A DNA stretch of 64,000 bases from Mucilaginibacter gossypiicola. GTDB taxonomy: Bacteria > Bacteroidota > Bacteroidia > Sphingobacteriales > Sphingobacteriaceae. Location: contig NZ_FOCL01000015.1 of assembly GCF_900110105.1 (NCBI RefSeq), positions 87,471 to 151,470 on the forward strand, read 5' to 3'. The translations under genes were made by a program, and so were the position numbers. Shown here in pieces: positions 16,075 through 24,179 of the stretch. Positions within the stretch are counted from its first letter, which is position 1. Each line of letters starts with the position of its first letter. Below the pieces are notes generated by a model that was not told the DNA's origin, made no database searches, and saw only the letters and a program-made list of their open reading frames with translations.

Positions 16075-16671
16075 TTATTTCATCATACCTTTTATTACCG
16101 CATCACAGCAGTTCGCTATCACTTCGTCTGTGATGATTTGTACAGGTCTGTTGAGATGGTCAAAATACTCGTTCACCAGGTCAAGCAGCGGCGAAAACAT
16201 CAGCGCCCGTTGTGCATCGAACGGAAGATCTTGGATTATGCCTGCCTCAACATTTACCTGAATGAAACGATGAATAGGGGCAAAGAACTGTCCCTGCTGA
16301 ATATTTTCCCGTTGATAGGCTTTATTAAGCATCGGAGATGATTTGCCATACAAGATTAAGGCGAAGTGTGTACGGTTGTTTTTTAGGTACTGAAAACCGT
16401 TATCCCAGAGTTTCTTAATGCCGGTCTTAAAATCCATTCTTTCATCAAACCCCTTCAGAGTTGCTGCTTCATAAGCTCCTAAAACTTCGGTAATGAAAAG
16501 CTTGATCAGCAGGTCATCCTTATCCTCGTATTTGATGTAGATGGTACGGGGCGATACATTGGCCGCCTTAGCCAGCTTTTGCATACTCAGGTTTTCCAGT
16601 CCTTCTTTGGCAATAATATCAAGGGCAATGGTGCGAATGGCTTGCTCTTTCTCTAAATTCTTTGGCCTCAT
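16075..16671 (-). CDS. TetR/AcrR-family transcriptional regulator
   Basis: Ligand-responsive repressor. The N-terminal helix-turn-helix spans residues 25-50 (L-S-M-Q-K-L-A-K-A-A-N-V-S-P-R-T-I-Y-I-K-Y). The C-terminal 130 residues form the helical ligand domain. It is the first gene of a two-gene unit with the TetX-like monooxygenase. A perfect 26-bp palindrome 30 bases upstream of the start is the probable operator, so it likely represses itself and the oxygenase. Confidence 0.93.
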   Translation of the reverse strand: MRPKNLEKEQAIRTIALDIIAKEGLENLSMQKLAKAANVSPRTIYIKYEDKDDLLIKLFITEVLGAYEAATLKGFDERMDFKTGIKKLWDNGFQYLKNNRTHFALILYGKSSPMLNKAYQRENIQQGQFFAPIHRFIQVNVEAGIIQDLPFDAQRALMFSPLLDLVNEYFDHLNRPVQIITDEVIANCCDAVIKGMMK

Positions 16672-16700
16672 AACACAAGTAAGTTGAATTATGATACAAT

Positions 16701-16726
16701 AATAAGTAAATGTTTATTTACTTATT
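16701..16726 (-). promoter_or_regulatory. Probable operator of the TetR/monooxygenase unit
   Basis: A perfect inverted repeat with 11-bp arms (AATAAGTAAAT / ATTTACTTATT) and a 4-base spacer, 30 bases upstream of the TetR start. Size and position match TetR-family operators. Confidence 0.75.
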
Positions 16727-16783
16727 ATATTTTTATTTCAAATGACTTTGAGATGATGGGAAGAAAGTAGAGTGCTGACGGAT

Positions 16784-17494
16784 TTAAAATATCCTTTTAT
16801 TAATTATCGCCATAAAACCTTCTTTAAATTTTTCGCTTACAGGGATATGTTTATCGGCGATATAAATATGATTGTCCTGGATTTTTGCCAGCTGTTTAGT
16901 ATTTACAATATAGGAGTTATGTACCCGGACAAATGGAGCGGATAATTGTTCTTCAATATCTTTAAGCCGACGGTAAATAAGTAACTGCTCCTGCCCTGTA
17001 ACAAGACGCACGTATTCTTTTTCGCCTTCAAAATACAGGATCTCATCCAATAAGATTCGGCGTAATACCTTGCCCGATTTTACGAAGAAATAACCCTCAT
17101 CTGCGGTTTGGCTTTTAGGCATCACTTGGTCGGTCTTACCAAAATAGGCTTCAATTTTTTGCATGGCTGCCAGGAAGCGCTTCAGCGTGATGGGTTTAAG
17201 CAGGTAATCAATAGTTTGATAGGTATAGCTTTCGGCGGCATATTCCGAATAGGCAGTTGTGAACACGATTTTGGTTTGGGGCGGCAGCAGACCGGCCAAT
17301 TCCATACCGGTTAGCTGTGGCATGTTGATATCCAGGAAAATGAAATCGACCTTCTGGTTTTTCAGGAAAGCCAATGCCTCAAGCGCGTTGTAGCATTTGG
17401 CTTTCAGCTGCCACTGGGTACTTTGCTGCACCAGGATTTCGAGCAGGTTTACCGCGTTGGGTTCGTCGTCAATTATGATACAACTTAAGTTCAT
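16784..17494 (-). CDS. LytTR-family response regulator
   Basis: Two-component response regulator. The receiver domain occupies residues 1-120, with phospho-acceptor D55 in F-I-F-L-D-I-N-M-P and the acidic pocket I-I-I-D-D-E-P near residue 7. A LytTR DNA-binding domain occupies about 135-236 (F-V-R-V-H-N-S-Y-I-V-N motif). Its ATG overlaps the kinase TGA as ATGA, so the pair is translationally coupled. No obvious target operon is adjacent on the same strand. Confidence 0.95.
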   Translation of the reverse strand: MNLSCIIIDDEPNAVNLLEILVQQSTQWQLKAKCYNALEALAFLKNQKVDFIFLDINMPQLTGMELAGLLPPQTKIVFTTAYSEYAAESYTYQTIDYLLKPITLKRFLAAMQKIEAYFGKTDQVMPKSQTADEGYFFVKSGKVLRRILLDEILYFEGEKEYVRLVTGQEQLLIYRRLKDIEEQLSAPFVRVHNSYIVNTKQLAKIQDNHIYIADKHIPVSEKFKEGFMAIINKRIF

Positions 17495-18510
17495 GCTACC
17501 GGGATCTTTAAAAATGCAGAAAAGGTGTTATTGCTGTTGTCAATTTTCAGGTCGAAGTCCGCGCCATATAACATGGTTAGCCTTTTGGTTAAATTGGCAA
17601 TACCAAAGCCTGTTACACGTTTGCTTGTTGTCTGAACATGGATGGTGTTATTGGTTTTAAAAAACAGGTAACCATCCTGCTGAATCAAAGATATGCCAAT
17701 AAGGTTTTGTTCGCTCGATTTATCGATGCCATGTTTAAAAATATTCTCTACAAAGGTCATCAGCAACATAGGCGGAATGCGGAGATCTGAATTGAAATTT
17801 TTTTCAAAAAACACTACCACCTCGTGCCTTATCCTGATTTTTTCTAACGCTATATAATTTTCAATGAATTGTACCTCGGTACCGATGGTTACATCATCCT
17901 TCGGACTTTCATCAACAAAATAGCGCATGATATCCGAAAGTCTTTCGATCAATGCCGCCGTCCGGGGTGCTTCGCGATAGGCTTCATAATAAATATTGTT
18001 GAGGGTATTGAACAAAAAATGCGGCTGAACCTGAGATTTTAAGAGGTTCAGTTCGGCCTGGCTTTTTTGTATGATAATCTCTTCGGTTTGTTGTTTCAGC
18101 TTAAAATATTCCAGCGCTATCCGGAATATCAGGCTCAGCATATAAATAAGTACGCCGCCCGAAATATAGTTGGTAATAGCTTTTAAGTTGACCGGTTCCG
18201 GCGTTTTTGCAAAGTAGCTATTGTAGAGTAATAAAGTAATATATCCGCGCAGCGCACCGGTTGCCACTATGAATATGATCACCAGGAGTACGTACCAAAC
18301 ATATTTGCCTGTTTGATAAAAAAGGGGATATAAAACCAATATGTTGCCATATATAATGATGGCGTAAAAAGCGGTAGTTACACTGGCGTACATAGCCGAC
18401 TGGGCTACGCCATCCATGGGCAAATAAGAAAAAAACAGGAGCAGACATACTGATATCCATACCAAAAGCTGGAGTTTTTTAATGGATGGTCTGGCTTTAA
18501 ATAGTTGCAT
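17491..18510 (-). CDS. LytS/YehU-type sensor histidine kinase
   Basis: Membrane kinase partner of the LytTR regulator downstream. Four hydrophobic segments lie at about 14-31, 41-65, 71-96 and 112-130. A His_kinase (PF06580) domain begins with Q-V-Q-P-H-F-L-F-N-T-L-N-N, phospho-acceptor H164. A reduced ATPase domain carries M-L-L-M-T-F-V-E-N-I-F-K-H-G (N-box) and G-F-G-I-A-N. There is no large extracytoplasmic sensor, so the signal is likely sensed in or near the membrane. Confidence 0.94.
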   Translation of the reverse strand: MQLFKARPSIKKLQLLVWISVCLLLFFSYLPMDGVAQSAMYASVTTAFYAIIIYGNILVLYPLFYQTGKYVWYVLLVIIFIVATGALRGYITLLLYNSYFAKTPEPVNLKAITNYISGGVLIYMLSLIFRIALEYFKLKQQTEEIIIQKSQAELNLLKSQVQPHFLFNTLNNIYYEAYREAPRTAALIERLSDIMRYFVDESPKDDVTIGTEVQFIENYIALEKIRIRHEVVVFFEKNFNSDLRIPPMLLMTFVENIFKHGIDKSSEQNLIGISLIQQDGYLFFKTNNTIHVQTTSKRVTGFGIANLTKRLTMLYGADFDLKIDNSNNTFSAFLKIPVA

Positions 18511-18744
18511 TTTTAAAATTACTAAGCTTTTTGTTTGCTGGTGCCGGCTTTAAACCATTGCCTGCATTTATTCAATAAATGGCGTTATTGGTTCAATAAA
18601 CATTGCTACAGGCACATTGTTGAATAAATACCGTATCGGGTTAAAAAGAAAGCGGCAGTGGTTTAACTGATTTTATCTGCCGGTTGATAAAGGACAGTTT
18701 TGAACTATTAACAGAAAATTATCCTTATCAAACAATCAGTTATC

Positions 18745-19557
18745 ATGAAACCCGAACACTTAGCCGAAAAGATCATAGCTGTCAGTCTCAGCCTTTTGCT
18801 ATTGCTTTCGCACACGCCTAAAGTACTGGCCCAAACCGATACCATCCGCGTAAAAGATAAGCGTTTGCTTACCTCAACGCTTAAACCGGGCTTAAGACAA
18901 TACCTTGTATATTTTCAAAATACCAAAGATAGTCATAGCCTAAAATTCTGGCTTTGGCTGCGTGATATAAACCTCGAAACCCGTAACGGCGAAAAAGTAT
19001 TTACTGTAACCCAGCATTGGTATGGTAACGATAGTTCATCGTACCGCTCTGTTTACTCTATTAACAGGGCCGCCGATTTTGCACCTCTTTATCATTCAGA
19101 AACTATCGGCAAAAAAACAAAAGCATTTAACTGGGCTTCTGACAAAATTACAAGTGCCGATACCGTTGCCAACAACGAGGCGAAGAGTTTTGAGCTTGAT
19201 TTTACTTTCCCTAACCTTAACTGGAATTTAGACATTGAAACCTTTGAGATGTTACCGCTGGCCGAAGGCAAAAGTTTCGCCATCCCTTTTTACGAGGCTG
19301 GAATCCCTGCACCGCTTTATGTGCTTTATAAAGTAACCGGCAGCGAAGTAATATCAACTTTAAATGGTAGCAAAGTTGATTGCTGGAAGCTGTACAATGA
19401 AAGTGATTACAATGGCCGTCACTTTACCGAAACATACTGGATCAGTAAAAAGAACCACGAGTTTTTAAAAGAAGAAGATGCTTTTGGCGGAGGTTATCGA
19501 TATAAAATAAAAATGATGGGGGCCGCGATTAATCTGCTGCCGAGGTTTGTGAAGTAA
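18745..19557 (+). CDS. Secreted protein of unknown function (DUF3108-like)
   Basis: Signal peptide at residues 1-30 ending L-A-Q. The mature part of about 240 residues is rich in beta strands and resembles DUF3108-type periplasmic proteins (Y-W-I-S-K-K-N-H-E-F-L-K near the C-terminus). No enzymatic motif is seen. It diverges from the kinase/regulator pair over a 234-base spacer with several TTCAATAAA-like units, so the two-component system could control it; this is inference from position. Confidence 0.8.
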   Translation: MKPEHLAEKIIAVSLSLLLLLSHTPKVLAQTDTIRVKDKRLLTSTLKPGLRQYLVYFQNTKDSHSLKFWLWLRDINLETRNGEKVFTVTQHWYGNDSSSYRSVYSINRAADFAPLYHSETIGKKTKAFNWASDKITSADTVANNEAKSFELDFTFPNLNWNLDIETFEMLPLAEGKSFAIPFYEAGIPAPLYVLYKVTGSEVISTLNGSKVDCWKLYNESDYNGRHFTETYWISKKNHEFLKEEDAFGGGYRYKIKMMGAAINLLPRFVK

Positions 19558-19566
19558 GAGCACGTC

Positions 19567-19650
19567 GTAGAGACGCATAATTGCGTCTCCCGCAGGATAA
19601 GAAGGCATCACAAGACCTGCATATTCGGAGACGCAATTATGCGTCTCTAC
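19567..19650. repeat. GTAGAGACGCATAATTGCGT-type palindromic repeat
   Basis: A perfect 24-bp inverted repeat (19567-19590 / 19627-19650) with an inner GCAGG/CCTGC stem. The arms are themselves partly palindromic (GAGACGCATAATTGCGTCTC). It lies just after the stop of the DUF3108-like gene. Confidence 0.9.
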
Positions 19651-19669
19651 ATTAAAGAAAATAAAAGCA

Positions 19670-19703
19670 GCCGGGGCTATGATTTCAGTATCATAGCCCC
19701 GGC
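19670..19703 (-). terminator. Bidirectional terminator between convergent genes
   Basis: A perfect 14-bp stem (GCCGGGGCTATGAT / ATCATAGCCCCGGC) with a 6-base loop, 25 bases past the GH18 stop. Confidence 0.85.
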
Positions 19704-19727
19704 ATTTTATATAAGCAGTTAGTAGTT

Positions 19728-21140
19728 TTATTGGTTTAACCCAAAAGCTTCCCAGCCCGATGCTGTCGCCCGGTTACAAGTCATGGCCTGGGTGCCGTTT
19801 TCGCTGGAAATGAATTTACCGTTGTTGCCACGGAGGGTAATTTTGCCATCGGTAGTAACTATCCAGTCAAATTTTTCCCAGTCGCTGGGAGTTGTGCGGT
19901 TACAGGTGATGGCTTGTGTGCCGTTTTCTGAGGATACGTATTTACCCATGCTGCGCAGATAAATTTTACCGCTGCCTGCATCAAGCACCGTGAAGTGTTC
20001 CCAGTCGCCCGCTGTAGTTCGGGTACAGGTCATGGCCTGGGTGCCATTTTCGCCGCTTACATATTTGCCGTTAAAGCCTTTCAGCGAAATTACAGTGCCA
20101 ATTGGCGGCGTATTGGGAGGGGTAGTAGTACCACCTGTAATAACGGAGTTAATGGCCGAAAGCAATGAATTAGCCCCGGTGGCGTCGCCGCCCAAGTCCC
20201 AGATCATCATACCACCGGCCTGGTTAAGCGCCAGTGTGGTTTTGCTTTTAATGGTTGGGATGCCGTTATAGCCAAAAGTTTGGAAGGTATCGGAATTGGG
20301 ACTGCCTCCCGCAGCCAATACATCAACATAGTTCATGGTCGAATAATCGTACCGGTTATCCCTTGCATAGAATGGAACGCCCAGTATGGTTTTGGCAACA
20401 GGTAAACCGCGGCCAGCCCAGTAACTCAAGCAATCAACTGCCGATTGATAGGTAGAGTGCTGAAAGTTGTTATCATCATAATCCATGATGTTGATCCAGT
20501 CAAGGATGCTGAACATGTTGTTGGTAACATAGCTTGCGCCAACCGAAATGGAAGCAATAGTACATACCCTGCCGCTGTTGTGCATGGCGGTTGATAATTC
20601 CTGTAATAGCAGATAAAAATTATTGGTTTCGGTACCTGCAGACGGAAATTCCCAGTCGATGTCTACACCGTCAACATTATATTGGTTACAAAAATTAACC
20701 ATGTTATTAACAAATGCGGTACGGTACCCTGCATTAGCTACAATGGGGTGAAAGGCATCACCGCCACCGCCGCCGCCAACAGATATAATTACTTTAACAT
20801 TGTTATTGTGCGCGTTTGATACCAGGGTAGTAAATTTTGAAAGGTTATCAAGCGGGTTTAGTCCCCCGGTGTTTGTTGGGGTAAGGAAGGCGTAGTTAAC
20901 ATGGGTTAATTTGCTGTACTGTACCGTATTTACATCGCCCTGCCAGCTGGGGAGGTAGCCAACTACTTTAAATGAAGCAATCGGAACCGCGTTGTTAACA
21001 GCTACTGTTTTATTGCTGTTATCGGTGTTAGCGTCGCCCCCGGTTTTAAACTGGTTCATGTTATCCTTTTTACAGGATGAGAGTGCCGCCATCGCGACCA
21101 GGAATAGCCCAAGGAGGTAAGAGTTAGATTTTGATCTCAT
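19728..21140 (-). CDS. GH18 glycosidase lipoprotein with fascin-like C-terminal repeats
   Basis: Predicted surface or periplasmic chitinase-like enzyme. It has a lipobox L-S-S-C with C23 and a GH18 barrel at about residues 55-335. The catalytic D-G-V-D-I-D-W-E motif (D157, D160, D162, E164) is complete, as is the S-V-G-G-G-G substrate strand. After a threonine/proline linker, about 125 residues hold three repeats of the form G-K-Y-V-S-x-E-N-G-T-Q-A-M-T-C. These match a fascin-like beta-trefoil that may bind glycan. Substrates could be chitin, chitooligosaccharides or peptidoglycan-type glycans. Confidence 0.93.
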   Translation of the reverse strand: MRSKSNSYLLGLFLVAMAALSSCKKDNMNQFKTGGDANTDNSNKTVAVNNAVPIASFKVVGYLPSWQGDVNTVQYSKLTHVNYAFLTPTNTGGLNPLDNLSKFTTLVSNAHNNNVKVIISVGGGGGGDAFHPIVANAGYRTAFVNNMVNFCNQYNVDGVDIDWEFPSAGTETNNFYLLLQELSTAMHNSGRVCTIASISVGASYVTNNMFSILDWINIMDYDDNNFQHSTYQSAVDCLSYWAGRGLPVAKTILGVPFYARDNRYDYSTMNYVDVLAAGGSPNSDTFQTFGYNGIPTIKSKTTLALNQAGGMMIWDLGGDATGANSLLSAINSVITGGTTTPPNTPPIGTVISLKGFNGKYVSGENGTQAMTCTRTTAGDWEHFTVLDAGSGKIYLRSMGKYVSSENGTQAITCNRTTPSDWEKFDWIVTTDGKITLRGNNGKFISSENGTQAMTCNRATASGWEAFGLNQ

Positions 21141-21507
21141 AAGTTAAGTTTGTTAAGTGGTTTTTGATGTATTATTTGGTTTATAAATAAGCCGGGCAAT
21201 AAAACACAAACCTGTTAACCAAATTCATGATACTTATGAATATCATATACTAATATCAGGAAAGGCGCGTTAATAGGTGTAATAGATGTTTTGGTACGAG
21301 TAAAATTATATAAACATCTAATTATAAATACCTAATAATAACCTCAATACGATTCAATCACAAGCGTAGTAGTGCTTTTGTAGTGCAACCTTAACAGGGA
21401 AAATCCACCTTTTTTGCAAAGAAATATTTTTGTGATACGCTTAACTCACAGTTATATATTATTATAGCTGGAGAAAATGAGCTATTGGGATAAATCGCCT
21501 ATCTGGT
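21141..21507. other. Intergenic region between GH18 and lyase-family genes
   Basis: 367 AT-rich bases on the GH18 upstream side. I see no credible small reading frame, no strong hairpin and no repeat. It presumably contains the GH18 promoter. Confidence 0.55.
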
Positions 21508-22689
21508 TTAAAACCAGATAAGCGGGTGCCTGATGGGTAAATTGCGGATAACTTCTTCAACCTGAGGGTTGTGATCCAGTTTTCTCCAGGTTGTTAACCA
21601 TGTGTTTTCACTGTAAGCGTTAGCCCCAAATAGCAGGAAGGGCTGCGCCACCGGCCAGTTATTCCAATACATTACATCTGGTTTTAAAGTCCATTTGGTT
21701 TTATCTGCCACAAAAGGGTACAGGTAGTTTATCCCTTTTTTAATGGATTTCCCGTCTGCTGTTTCAAAATCCCATAGATTATCCTGTTGGCTTGAAAGAA
21801 TCTGGCAAAGCATGGTCATGGCATCAAGGTTAAAAATAGAATAGCCATAGGGCTTGGTTCGTTCCAGTTCTAAAGGGAAGCTGCCGTCAGTACCCATTTG
21901 GCGCGGAAGTAATATGGTTTTATAACGTACCCGTATTGAATCAAGCACTGCATTATTTTGGCAAAGTTTGGCAAAAGAGGCTACCTGCATGGCCCAGCAG
22001 GTGGCATGATTGTTTTTGACATCTCTTTCCTGGATGCCCGGTTTGCTCGTCATGAGCCATTGGGTATAGTCGGCAAACCATTTTTTAACGCCTGCGGTGG
22101 TTTCAGCATCCATGGCCTTTTCCATCACAATGATGCCCTGTGCAACTTCCATCAGGTGAATGGTATCGATAATGCCATAATTGCGACCGGTAAATTGCCC
22201 TTTAACTGCCTGTGCAAACCAAAGGCTCGGGTTCATCAAGGTTTCGGGATCAAGAAACCAGGCTTTGAGGTGAATGACGGCCTGGTTAACATATTTTACA
22301 TCCCCGGTTAGTTTATAAGCCGAAGCCAGTGCGCCAATGATCTTGCTGAATCGGATCATGGCTTTACGGTGTTCAACAAAGTTGTCCGGGTTAGTCATTC
22401 CATCGCGGTTAATGTAAGGACCGTCGGGATTTTTAGGATCTGGCCAGAAATAATCAGCCTCCGAAAAAAAATCGTGTTTGCCGCCCGCGCTTCTTGGCGA
22501 TGATGACGCGGTTACTGTAACCGGCTGCTGTTGCATAGCCCAGGCAGCTTCTGTTATTATTTGTTTTTTGAGGGTTTGTCCGGCTACTTTTTCCGCAGGA
22601 GATTTATCTGGCTTGGCTTGGTCAGGCGTAAACGCAAATTGCGTAAGGGTTGTAACTGCAATTAAAATTGCAGCAAATATTTTTTTCAT
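21508..22689 (-). CDS. Alginate-lyase-family (PF05426) secreted polysaccharide lyase
   Basis: Predicted secreted uronan lyase with an (alpha/alpha) toroid fold. The signal peptide is at residues 1-20. The catalytic-type N-N-H motif is at 226-228 (K-N-N-H-A-T-C-W), equivalent to N-N-H-S-Y-W of PL5 alginate lyases. Other toroid motifs are W-P-D-P near residue 82 and R-N-Y-G-I-I-D near 169. The 393-residue length and motif variant would also fit the related PL38 glucuronan-lyase group, so the substrate (alginate, glucuronan or another uronan) is open. Confidence 0.85.
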   Translation of the reverse strand: MKKIFAAILIAVTTLTQFAFTPDQAKPDKSPAEKVAGQTLKKQIITEAAWAMQQQPVTVTASSSPRSAGGKHDFFSEADYFWPDPKNPDGPYINRDGMTNPDNFVEHRKAMIRFSKIIGALASAYKLTGDVKYVNQAVIHLKAWFLDPETLMNPSLWFAQAVKGQFTGRNYGIIDTIHLMEVAQGIIVMEKAMDAETTAGVKKWFADYTQWLMTSKPGIQERDVKNNHATCWAMQVASFAKLCQNNAVLDSIRVRYKTILLPRQMGTDGSFPLELERTKPYGYSIFNLDAMTMLCQILSSQQDNLWDFETADGKSIKKGINYLYPFVADKTKWTLKPDVMYWNNWPVAQPFLLFGANAYSENTWLTTWRKLDHNPQVEEVIRNLPIRHPLIWF

Positions 22690-22978
22690 GGCGATGGTTT
22701 ATAATGGTGTCGGCAAGATAAGAATAGCCAAGGGAATTGGGTTGGTGTTTTTAGTGTGTAGGGGATTTGCAGAGGCTTTTTTTAACGAAAACGTTGAAGT
22801 AAGAGGACCCTTAAAGGCGATTCTTCATCAGGATTTGTAAGTCCCCCAAGGCAAATGGCATAACTATTGATTAAATAAACTACATCTGTACGTAAAAAGC
22901 ATTATTTAACCATAAAATTATGGTTAGGCACTATAAACATTATGCCAACGTTTTTTATGTTTACGCAAATCATTAGAT

Positions 22979-23509
22979 ATGAAAACTCTAAAAACACCTT
23001 TATTAGCTCTTGCAATAGCTGTTTTAGCTATCACTACCCAAGCCTGCAAAACCAAAAAAGCCGTAGTGCAAACACCGCCTCCGGCTCAGCCTGCACAACC
23101 GGCAACACCGCCGCCTGCTCCAAAACCAGCGCCAACTCCGCCACCACCACCAGCTCCGGCTCCTGAAAAACCAGACTATAACTTTACAAATATTCAGTTT
23201 GAATTTAACTCGGCAGTGTTAAAAACTGCCTCTTACCAAACGTTAGACCACATTGTTAAAGAACTGAAATTAGATCCATCGGCTAAATTCATTTTGAATG
23301 GTAATGCGTCTGCCGAAGGCTCTGCCGAGCACAATCAGTCATTATCTGTTGACAGGGCAAACTCTGTAAAATTGTATTTAGTTAACAGTGGTGTTAATGG
23401 CGATAACCTGACTGTAAAAGGTTGGGGCGAAAGCAAACCAATTGCTGATAACTCTACCGAAGAAGGCCGTGTACTTAACCGTCGTGTTGAAGTAAAGTTA
23501 GCACAGTAA
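22979..23509 (+). CDS. OmpA-family lipoprotein
   Basis: Outer-membrane lipoprotein that probably ties the membrane to peptidoglycan. Lipobox T-T-Q-A-C has C23. A proline/alanine linker runs from about 32 to 62. An OmpA C-terminal domain occupies about 65-176, with the peptidoglycan-binding signature G-N-A-S-A-E-G-S, N-Q-S-L-S-x-x-R-A and the terminal N-R-R-V-E-V. It is a single-gene unit with its own terminator, divergent from the lyase-family gene. Confidence 0.95.
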   Translation: MKTLKTPLLALAIAVLAITTQACKTKKAVVQTPPPAQPAQPATPPPAPKPAPTPPPPPAPAPEKPDYNFTNIQFEFNSAVLKTASYQTLDHIVKELKLDPSAKFILNGNASAEGSAEHNQSLSVDRANSVKLYLVNSGVNGDNLTVKGWGESKPIADNSTEEGRVLNRRVEVKLAQ

Positions 23510-23530
23510 ATAAAAACTTTTAATAAAAGT

Positions 23531-23559
23531 AAAAGGCAGTCCATCGGGCTGCCTTTTTT
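23531..23559 (+). terminator. Intrinsic terminator after the OmpA lipoprotein
   Basis: A 12-bp stem (AAAAGGCAGTCC / GGGCTGCCTTTT, one wobble) with an ATC loop and a T run. It also serves as a barrier to the convergent DinB gene. Confidence 0.88.
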
Positions 23560-23570
23560 GTTGGGTAAAA

Positions 23571-24038
23571 TTATTCGGTACTGTTTACCAGTTGAAAAAT
23601 GGTGAATAGGTGATGGGCTTCGTGCAGTACAAAAAACTCGGCCCATTTTGAAATGGTAAGCCTGCCGTATTTAGGGTGTACGCCAATGCGCGGTAGCTCC
23701 GTATCAGTGAGCCCAGAGACCAGATCGATAATTGTTACTCTGTCTGCCTTTATAATATCCAGCAGGTCAGGTAGCTCCATCGATCTGAAAGGCGTAAATT
23801 CAGGATCAAGGTCACCATTATAACGATCAAATACCGGTACATCTTCGTTAAGTATTTGGTGCATCCTGTCTATAAATATTTTTTGGTAACGGGTGAGGTG
23901 AGCTACATTATCCAATGCACTCCATTTTCCGGGCATTGAAGGTAAAGTCAGTTTATCGTTGCTTGTACCTGCAACCAATTCTGCTATAGCAAGGTGTTGG
24001 TTTCTTAATCTTTCGGTGAGTGAATTATACATTTTCAT
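23571..24038 (-). CDS. DinB-family putative metal-dependent hydrolase
   Basis: Four-helix-bundle DinB-like protein (DinB_2). The three histidine metal ligands are in place: H47 (N-V-A-H-L), H139 and H143 (H-E-A-H-H). At 155 residues it is a typical stand-alone member. Relatives include bacillithiol transferases, which fits the ytxJ gene in this window, but many members have no known reaction. Confidence 0.88.
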   Translation of the reverse strand: MKMYNSLTERLRNQHLAIAELVAGTSNDKLTLPSMPGKWSALDNVAHLTRYQKIFIDRMHQILNEDVPVFDRYNGDLDPEFTPFRSMELPDLLDIIKADRVTIIDLVSGLTDTELPRIGVHPKYGRLTISKWAEFFVLHEAHHLFTIFQLVNSTE

Positions 24039-24179
24039 GTTCGCGATAAAACTGAAAGTTAGTATAAAATGCTGTATTGGTTTTAGTAATGATATTTAAT
24101 AACTTTATCATTACCCAAAGCCTCCTAAAGGTAACGGCGCCAGCTGTTTACTTTGTTATATACCTAAATCGTTTGCATT

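Noticed and set aside
22478..22840. Plus-strand 120-codon frame over the start of the lyase-family gene
   Set aside because: It is antisense to the signal peptide and N-terminal coding sequence, low-complexity and without a domain.
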